Assembly: GCA_023459095.1 (NCBI GenBank)
Contig: JAEWVQ010000058.1
Location: 1 to 7,040 of the forward strand
From: Pseudomonadota bacterium
GTDB lineage: Bacteria; Pseudomonadota; Gammaproteobacteria; Burkholderiales; Rhodocyclaceae
DNA length: 7,040 nucleotides
Direction: 5' to 3'
Part shown: positions 1-7,040 of the stretch, one piece after another
Layout of the letters: each line of letters starts with the position of its first letter
How positions within the stretch are numbered: the stretch's first letter is position 1
Notes under the pieces: generated by a model
The model's database searches: none
What the model was told of the DNA's origin: nothing
What the model saw: only the letters and a program-made list of their open reading frames with translations
Translations under genes and position numbers: made by a program

Positions 1-481
1 GTGCGCCATCCTCGCGAGATGGGAGCGATCGAGGTCGAGCAGTTCTTGAGCTGGCTTGCGACCGAACGGAAGGTTGCAGTCGCCACCCACAAGCAGGCCG
101 GATGGGATGCCCGGTGTGGAGATGTCGGAGTCCCTCGCGCGCAAATACCCGCGTGCGGCGGAGTCCTGGCCGGGGTTCTGGGTGTGGCCATCGCCGACGC
201 TTTCGGTCGATCCGCGTTCGGGCGTGCGCAGCCGGCATCACCTGTACGAAGAGCGCCTGCAGCGTGCGCTGCGCAATGCGGTGAGCAGGGCCGGCATCGC
301 CCGCCCGGTCACGGTGCACACGCTGCGCCATTCGTTCGCCACCCACCTACTCGAAGGCGACTACGACATCCGCACCGTGCAGGAACTGCTCGGCCACACC
401 GATGTGTCGACCACGATGATCTACACCCACGTGCTCAACAAGGGCGGCCGCGGGGTGGTGTCGCCCATCGACCGCCTTTGA
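1..481 (+). pseudogene. intI: Integron integrase (IntI-type tyrosine recombinase) remnant, 5' partial, internally deleted
   Basis: IntI enzymes recombine attI and attC sites to insert or excise gene cassettes. Two pieces in different frames resemble one integron integrase. Bases 1-99 (frame 1) encode a SAM-like N-terminal stretch, including [22 protein letters not shown]. From about 101 (frame 2) the protein resumes with PGVEM and continues to the stop at 479-481. This second piece holds the IntI-specific segment ([26 protein letters not shown]), then box II HTLRH (His at 317-319, Arg at 326-328), LLGH (His at 395-397) and the nucleophile Tyr in MIYTHV (422-424). Compared with IntI1 (337 residues, from memory) some 120-140 central residues are missing, including the first catalytic Arg and the Lys. 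The deletion also changes frame, so no active enzyme can be made. The true 5' end lies left of the window; the GTG at base 1 is an internal Val codon. No attC-like site is evident downstream. Family call is firm; exact deletion ends are approximate. Confidence 0.88.
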
Positions 482-487
482 AGCGCC

Positions 488-4213
<3,726 letters not shown>

Positions 4214-4220
4214 GGGGTCT

Positions 4221-4225
4221 ACCTC
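4221..4225 (-). promoter_or_regulatory. metH ribosome binding site
   Basis: GAGGT on the - strand, 7 nt before the ATG at 4213. It decides the metH start over the longer in-frame reading. It lies about 30 nt past the riboswitch terminator and is not part of the hairpin, so control appears to act on transcription rather than on ribosome access. Confidence 0.8.
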
Positions 4226-4256
4226 GATCGGCAATTCAGAACCGGGCAGACGGCGC

Positions 4257-4303
4257 AAAAGCAAACGGCGCGGCAAACCCGGTGGTGGTTTGCGAGCGCC
4301 GTT
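4257..4303 (-). terminator. Riboswitch-controlled intrinsic terminator in the metH leader
   Basis: On the - strand AACGGCGC (4303-4296) pairs with GCGCCGUU (4271-4264). Inside it GCAAACC (4293-4287) pairs with GGUUUGC (4279-4273) around a 7-nt loop. This makes a 15-bp hairpin with a small internal loop, followed by U-rich UUUGCUUUU (through 4257). The 5' arm shares 4299-4296 with the 3' strand of the aptamer pseudoknot, so the two folds exclude each other. SAH-bound aptamer should block the terminator and let metH be transcribed. The U tract is interrupted by GC, so efficiency is uncertain. Confidence 0.75.
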
Positions 4304-4368
4304 GTTCGGTTGCCGAGCCTGGCCCGTGAGGTGTTGGCGGTACGGGTCGCAGCGCTCCTCGGCAAGCG
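4292..4368 (-). ncRNA. S-adenosylhomocysteine (SAH) riboswitch aptamer upstream of metH
   Basis: Read on the - strand, the leader contains GCCGAGGAGCGCTGCGACCC and, further on, AGGCTCGGCA and AACGGCGCTCGC, which are hallmark conserved segments of SAH riboswitches known in front of ahcY and metH in beta- and gammaproteobacteria. The fold can be drawn exactly. P1 is 8 bp, 4365-4358 (UUGCCGAG) with 4317-4310 (CUCGGCAA). P2 is 5 bp, 4346-4342 (CCCGU) with 4327-4323 (ACGGG), closing a 14-nt loop. The pseudoknot is 6 bp, 4357-4352 (GAGCGC) with 4299-4294 (GCGCUC). All pairs are Watson-Crick. The ligand follows from the family; binding was not tested. Known SAH riboswitches turn genes on when SAH accumulates, which suits metH as a homocysteine-consuming step. 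Position between promoter and start codon, on the metH strand, supports the call. Confidence 0.93.
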
Positions 4369-4372
4369 CGCA

Positions 4373-4401
4373 ATTCTAGCGATTCGTCCGCGCGCTGGCC
4401 A
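4373..4401 (-). promoter_or_regulatory. Sigma70-type promoter of metH
   Basis: On the - strand a -10 box TAGAAT (4378-4373; 5 of 6 consensus) lies 17 bp from a -35 box TGGCCA (4401-4396; 4 of 6). Transcription would start near 4366-4367, right at the first bases of riboswitch stem P1 (4365). This agreement is the main support. The -35 sits inside a palindrome (4392-4405). Confidence 0.6.
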
Positions 4402-4410
4402 GCGCCGCGG
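4388..4410. repeat. Inverted repeat between the lipoprotein operon and metH promoter
   Basis: The perfect 14-bp palindrome GCGCTGGCCAGCGC (4392-4405) is extended by CCGC/GCGG arms with one unpaired base (4406), giving a potential 9-bp hairpin with a GGCC loop. It lies 7 bp after the stop of the lipoprotein gene and covers the -35 box of metH. It could end lipoprotein transcripts, but there is no U tract, or it could be a repressor site. Neither role is shown. Confidence 0.4.
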
Positions 4411-4416
4411 CCCGCC

Positions 4417-5040
4417 CTACCAGGGGTAGAACGGCGAATGGAAGGGATAGCGCCGGTAATACGGCCAGCCGAAGGGGTCGTGGTACGGATAGTAGCCGGG
4501 GTAATAGCCCGGATAACCGCGAACGCCCCAGACCCCGAACATCATGCCGTCGCGCGGATAGACGTAGGTGCGGCTGGTGCGCACCACCTTGCCGTCGATG
4601 AAATGGACGTTGAACAGGGTGGCGATGCCGGGGCCGTCGTTGTAGATGTTCCAGTCCCACACCTCCTCGCCGGAGAGCTTGAAGGTCTGCACCGAGCGCT
4701 GCTCGCCGAGCAGGCGCGAGACTTCATCGCGGCTCATGCCCTTTTGCACGCGGGCGCGGTTTTCGGCGTCGAGCGCGTCCCACTGGCGCAGCACGACGCC
4801 GCCGGCGTCCACCTGCACCATCACGCAGCTGTGGCCGTTGGGCTGGGTGGCGTATTCGAGCGTGGTGGTGCCGTCGTCGTTGTGCCAGCGCCGCGTGGGT
4901 TCGCCGCGGTCGGCGAGCGCCTCGGCCTCGGTGGTGTAGGGCCGCGGCGGCGCGAACGCAGCGCAGCCGGACAACAGGGCGAGCACGATACACAAAGCGA
5001 GCAAGGGTGCATGGCGAAAGCGCGCGACGACGGTGTTCAC
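4417..5040 (-). CDS. BamE/SmpA-OmlA-like lipoprotein with Tyr/Pro-rich C-terminal tail
   Basis: A 207-residue predicted lipoprotein starting at GTG (5040) with AGGAG 5 nt upstream. The signal peptide ends in lipobox LSGC, so Cys26 would be lipidated. Ala follows it, which by the E. coli Lol rule favours the outer membrane. The body looks like two BamE-like units: residues about 36-90 (W-x-N-D-D-G...LEY) and about 97-160 (VQKGMSRDEVSRLLG...EVWDWNIY...FNVHFIDGKVV). A free Cys72 is conserved in the neighbour paralogue. Residues 166-207 form a low-complexity tail with 10 Tyr and 8 Pro in 42 residues, built on GYYP-like units. It lies 10 bp after the paralogue at 5051-5545 and is probably co-transcribed. 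BamE in E. coli supports outer membrane protein assembly, but this duplicated type is not the canonical BamE and its function is unknown. The lipoprotein call is firm; the family call is based on motif pattern. Confidence 0.85.
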   Translation of the reverse strand: MNTVVARFRHAPLLALCIVLALLSGCAAFAPPRPYTTEAEALADRGEPTRRWHNDDGTTTLEYATQPNGHSCVMVQVDAGGVVLRQWDALDAENRARVQKGMSRDEVSRLLGEQRSVQTFKLSGEEVWDWNIYNDGPGIATLFNVHFIDGKVVRTSRTYVYPRDGMMFGVWGVRGYPGYYPGYYPYHDPFGWPYYRRYPFHSPFYPW

Positions 5041-5050
5041 GGCGACTCCT

Positions 5051-5545
5051 TCAGTTCCGGTGCTTGGTGTAGCGACCGGTGCCGACCACGCGCCCCTCGT
5101 CGTTGAAGGTCACCGTGAAATAGGTCGGGTCGCTCTCCGCGGGACTGCCGCCACGCCCGATCAGCCATTCCCACACCGTCTCCCGCTTGAGCGAAAAATA
5201 CTGGCTCGACGCGGGCCGGCCGAGCAGGCGGCGCACTTCGTCACCGGTCATGCCGCGTTGGACACGGGCGTAGCCCTCCTCGTTCAACACCTGCTCGACC
5301 GCGCGCAGCACCTTGTCGGGACCGAGGGTGATCATGTAGCACTCGGCGCCTTCGGGCTGGCGCGAATACTCCCAGGTCACCGAACCATCGCCGTTCTTCC
5401 ATTCCGCCTGCGGCGGGCCGAAGCGCTGGCGCACGTCGAGCTCGGTCGACACCCCCGGCTGCAGTTCGCGCACGTTGAGATAATCGCAGGCCGACAGGCC
5501 AAGGGCGGCAAAGACGGAACACAACAGCGCGAGCAGACGTTTCAT
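5051..5545 (-). CDS. BamE/SmpA-OmlA-like lipoprotein, paralogue of its downstream neighbour
   Basis: A 164-residue predicted lipoprotein. The ATG at 5545 is preferred because GGAG lies just upstream and the protein then starts as a clean signal peptide (MKRLLALLC). An in-frame ATG at 5566 would add 7 residues and has no visible ribosome site. The lipobox is LSAC, with Cys20 followed by Asp21, the inner-membrane retention signal in E. coli. Two BamE-like units follow: residues about 29-82 (QPGVSTELDVRQRFGPP...DGSVTWEY) and 94-158 (VQRGMTGDEVRRLLGRP...VWEW...YFTVTFNDEGRVVG). It shares D-G-x-x-T-x-E-Y-x-x-Q-P, an internal Cys (Cys69), A-R-V-Q-[KR]-G-M and D-E-V-x-R-L-L-G with the protein encoded 10 bp downstream, and so arose with it by duplication. 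It lacks the aromatic tail. It is first in the probable two-gene operon and divergent from the binding-protein gene. Function unknown. Confidence 0.87.
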   Translation of the reverse strand: MKRLLALLCSVFAALGLSACDYLNVRELQPGVSTELDVRQRFGPPQAEWKNGDGSVTWEYSRQPEGAECYMITLGPDKVLRAVEQVLNEEGYARVQRGMTGDEVRRLLGRPASSQYFSLKRETVWEWLIGRGGSPAESDPTYFTVTFNDEGRVVGTGRYTKHRN

Positions 5546-5602
5546 GAAGGACTCCGGCACGGACATGGCGCAACGCACGATGTCCCGCGAATGGGGGTGA
5601 AC

Positions 5603-5608
5603 TAGAAT
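5603..5608 (+). promoter_or_regulatory. Candidate -10 box for the binding-protein gene
   Basis: TAGAAT matches 5 of 6 consensus bases and sits in the octamer CTAGAATT, the same octamer that holds the metH -10 box. No good -35 is seen at 16-18 bp (ATGTCC region), so it may be activator-dependent or spurious. It would give a leader of about 58 nt. No convincing promoter for the divergent lipoprotein operon was found in the shared 127-bp gap (5546-5672). Confidence 0.3.
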
Positions 5609-5672
5609 TCCCTGCACCGGCCAGCCATGCAAGGGCCGCCCTGTAACGACGTGCATACTCCGGAGGCAGGAC

Positions 5673-6788
5673 ATGAAGCATACCCTTCTCGCGCTCGCGC
5701 TGGCCGCAGCCAGCTTCACCGCGGCCCATGCCCAGACCGTGATCAAGATCGGCCACGCCGGCCCGCTCACCGGCCCGGTCGCCCACTTCGGCAAGGACGG
5801 CGAAATGGGCGCGCGCCTCGCCATCGAGGACGCCAACGCCCGCGGCATCACCCTGGGTGGCAAGAAGGTCACCTTCGAGCTGGTGAGCGAGGACGACCAG
5901 TCCGACCCGCGCACCGCGACCACGGTCGCGCAGCGCCTGACCGACCTCGGCGTCAAGGGCGTGGTCGGCCACGTGACCTCGGGGGCGTCGATTCCGGCCT
6001 CGCGCGTCTACGAGCAGGCGGGCGTGCCGGTGATCACCCCGTCGTCGACCAGCCCCAAGCTCACCCAGCAGGGCTACAAGGTGACCTTCCGCGTGATCGC
6101 CAACGACCTCCAGCAGGGCGCGGCCATGGCCCGGGAAGCGCACGACGCGCTCAAGGTGAAGAAAGTCGCGGTGATCGACGACCGCACCGCCTACGGCCAG
6201 GGTCTCGCCGACGCCTTCGCCGACAGCATGAAGAAGCTCGGCGGCGAAGTGGTCGGCCGCGAGTTCACCACCGACAAATCCACCGACTTCATGGCCATCC
6301 TCACCAAGATCAAGGGCAAGGCGCCCGACGCGGTGTTCTTCGGCGGCATGGATTCGCAGGCCGGGCCGATGCTGCGCCAGTTGCGCCAGCTCGGCATCGA
6401 GGCGCTCTACCTGGGCGGCGACGGCGTGTGCACCGGGGAGATGCTCAAACTCGCCGGCGAAGCGATGAGCGACAAGGTGTATTGCACCCAGGCCGGCATT
6501 CCGGCGGCGAAGATGCCGGGCGGCACCGAATTCCTCGCCCGCTTCAAGCAGCGCTTCAACACCGACGTGCTGCTCTACGCGCCCTACAGCTACGACGCCA
6601 CCACCGCGCTGATCGAGGCGATGAAGAGCGCCGACTCGGCCGAGCCGGCCAAGTACCTGCCGGCGCTGCAAAAGCTCTCGCTCAAGGGCGTCACCGGCAA
6701 CATCGCGTTCGACGCCAAGGGCGACATCAAGGACGGCGGCGTGAGCCTGTACCGCTACCACGGCGGCAAGTGGGATGTGGTGAACTGA
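5673..6788 (+). CDS. Branched-chain amino acid ABC transporter periplasmic binding protein (LivK/LivJ type)
   Basis: A 371-residue type I periplasmic binding protein that would capture leucine/isoleucine/valine or a related compound and deliver it to a LivHMGF-type ABC importer. The ATG has GGAGG (5662-5666) 6 nt upstream. Residues 1-20 are a Sec signal peptide with an AHA cleavage site before Gln21. Family landmarks match E. coli LivK in order: GPLTGPVAHFG (30-40), GARLAIEDANARG, VVGHVTSGASIPAS (97-110), TPSSTSPKLTQQGY (122-135, the ligand-contact loop in LivJ/K), AYGQGLADAF, KSTDFMAIL, LGGDGVCTGEM and the C-terminal NIAFDAKGDIKDGG. Cys253 and Cys271 could form a disulfide, but not the one known in LivJ. 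No permease or ATPase gene is visible: the upstream neighbour is divergent and the 250 bp downstream appear non-coding, so it seems to stand alone. The exact ligand cannot be read from sequence; related proteins bind aromatic acids or amides. Confidence 0.93.
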   Translation: MKHTLLALALAAASFTAAHAQTVIKIGHAGPLTGPVAHFGKDGEMGARLAIEDANARGITLGGKKVTFELVSEDDQSDPRTATTVAQRLTDLGVKGVVGHVTSGASIPASRVYEQAGVPVITPSSTSPKLTQQGYKVTFRVIANDLQQGAAMAREAHDALKVKKVAVIDDRTAYGQGLADAFADSMKKLGGEVVGREFTTDKSTDFMAILTKIKGKAPDAVFFGGMDSQAGPMLRQLRQLGIEALYLGGDGVCTGEMLKLAGEAMSDKVYCTQAGIPAAKMPGGTEFLARFKQRFNTDVLLYAPYSYDATTALIEAMKSADSAEPAKYLPALQKLSLKGVTGNIAFDAKGDIKDGGVSLYRYHGGKWDVVN

Positions 6789-6859
6789 GCAGGCACCCGG
6801 CATGCACCAGCGCGGGGCAGGCGCGGGTGCGTGCCGCACGCCCGGCGTGCATACCTGGG

Positions 6860-6883
6860 GACGGGACGCCGGCGCGTCCCGTC
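6860..6883 (+). terminator. Stem-loop after the binding-protein gene, likely terminator
   Basis: GACGGGACG (6860-6868) pairs perfectly with CGTCCCGTC (6875-6883) around a 6-nt loop, about 70 nt after the stop codon. The downstream T content is weak (GTCGCTTCC), so it may be a poor intrinsic terminator or an RNA 3'-end stabiliser. A second hairpin, GCACGC/GCGTGC (6836-6850), lies just before it. Confidence 0.5.
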
Positions 6884-6946
6884 GTCGCTTCCGCCCTCCG
6901 TGCGCGGCCGGCACCCGCGCGCGCCCTATCAGGGTAATCCGCAGTC

Positions 6947-6962
6947 TGGTATGGATTGTGCA
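6947..6962 (+). promoter_or_regulatory. Candidate sigma54 (-24/-12) promoter
   Basis: TGGTATGGATTGTGCA matches the sigma54 pattern TGGYAYR-N4-TTGCW with one mismatch (G for the first T of the -12 element). GG and GC are at the required 12-bp spacing. The preceding base is C, as preferred. A transcript would start near 6973, just before the inverted repeat at 6975-6996. No enhancer site was identified, and a chance match is possible. Confidence 0.3.
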
Positions 6963-7040
6963 TTGCAACCGCAACTCAGCCCCGTCCTGGGCTGAGACCC
7001 CGGGCAAGGACCGCTGCGCAATGCTGCACCGCATGGCCGA

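Larger units (their letters stand above)
6789..7040. other. Non-coding 3' region with stem-loops and possible promoter
   Basis: No convincing complete gene is seen in these 252 bp. It holds the hairpins at 6836-6850 and 6860-6883, a candidate sigma54 promoter at 6947-6962, and a perfect 8-bp inverted repeat CTCAGCCC/GGGCTGAG at 6975-6996. AAGGA at 7006-7010 precedes an ATG at 7021, which could open a gene running out of the window. Only 20 bases of it are visible, too few to call. Confidence 0.6.

Noticed and set aside
482..487. Shared terminator between the convergent intI remnant and metH
   Set aside because: The gap is 6 bp and neither side shows a stable hairpin followed by a T run.
4214..4276. 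N-terminal 21-residue extension of MetH
   Set aside because: The extension would be encoded across the riboswitch terminator hairpin. The ATG at 4213 has a good ribosome site and matches MetH family starts.
6975..7015. GGGCTGAGA-like motif suggesting a TPP riboswitch
   Set aside because: The other conserved thi-box segments are absent, and CTGAGA is explained by the simple inverted repeat at 6975-6996.
5241..7034. Long - strand open frame opposite the binding-protein gene
   Set aside because: It overlaps the lipoprotein gene out of frame and the binding-protein gene in antisense. It has no ribosome site or recognisable domain and is a base-composition artefact.

Overview
The window reads as GC-rich betaproteobacterial chromosome. 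The best guess is a Rhodocyclales relative (Azoarcus/Thauera/Aromatoleum type). That rests on codon use, the metH leader type, BamE-like lipoproteins and a LivK-type binding protein, and it is an inference from gene content rather than a phylogenetic result.

Layout: (1) 1-481, + strand, is a decayed integron integrase (intI-type tyrosine recombinase). An N-terminal piece is joined out of frame to the C-terminal catalytic piece, and the middle, including the first catalytic Arg, is missing. (2) 488-4213, - strand, is a full-length cobalamin-dependent methionine synthase, metH, convergent with the integrase remnant and only 6 bp from it. (3) 4214-4416 is the metH control region: a sigma70-like promoter, an S-adenosylhomocysteine (SAH) riboswitch whose P1, P2 and pseudoknot can all be drawn base by base, a terminator hairpin that shares bases with the pseudoknot, then the metH ribosome binding site. 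(4) 4417-5040 and 5051-5545, - strand, are two adjacent paralogous lipoproteins with BamE/SmpA-OmlA-like repeats, 10 bp apart and probably one operon. One has an Ala and the other an Asp after the lipidated Cys, and one carries a Tyr/Pro-rich tail. (5) 5673-6788, + strand, divergent from the lipoproteins, is a periplasmic branched-chain amino acid (LivK-type) binding protein. (6) 6789-7040 is non-coding as far as can be seen. It holds stem-loops and a candidate sigma54 promoter pointing out of the window.

How the parts work together: MetH regenerates methionine from homocysteine. SAH is the by-product of SAM-dependent methylation and the precursor of homocysteine. An SAH-sensing leader would therefore raise MetH when the methyl cycle backs up, and the overlap of pseudoknot and terminator suggests an ON switch by antitermination. 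The lipoprotein pair and the binding protein have no evident link to metH. No wholly new multi-gene system was found. The most informative items are the riboswitch with its readable switching mechanism, the fossil integron integrase, and the duplicated lipoprotein pair.
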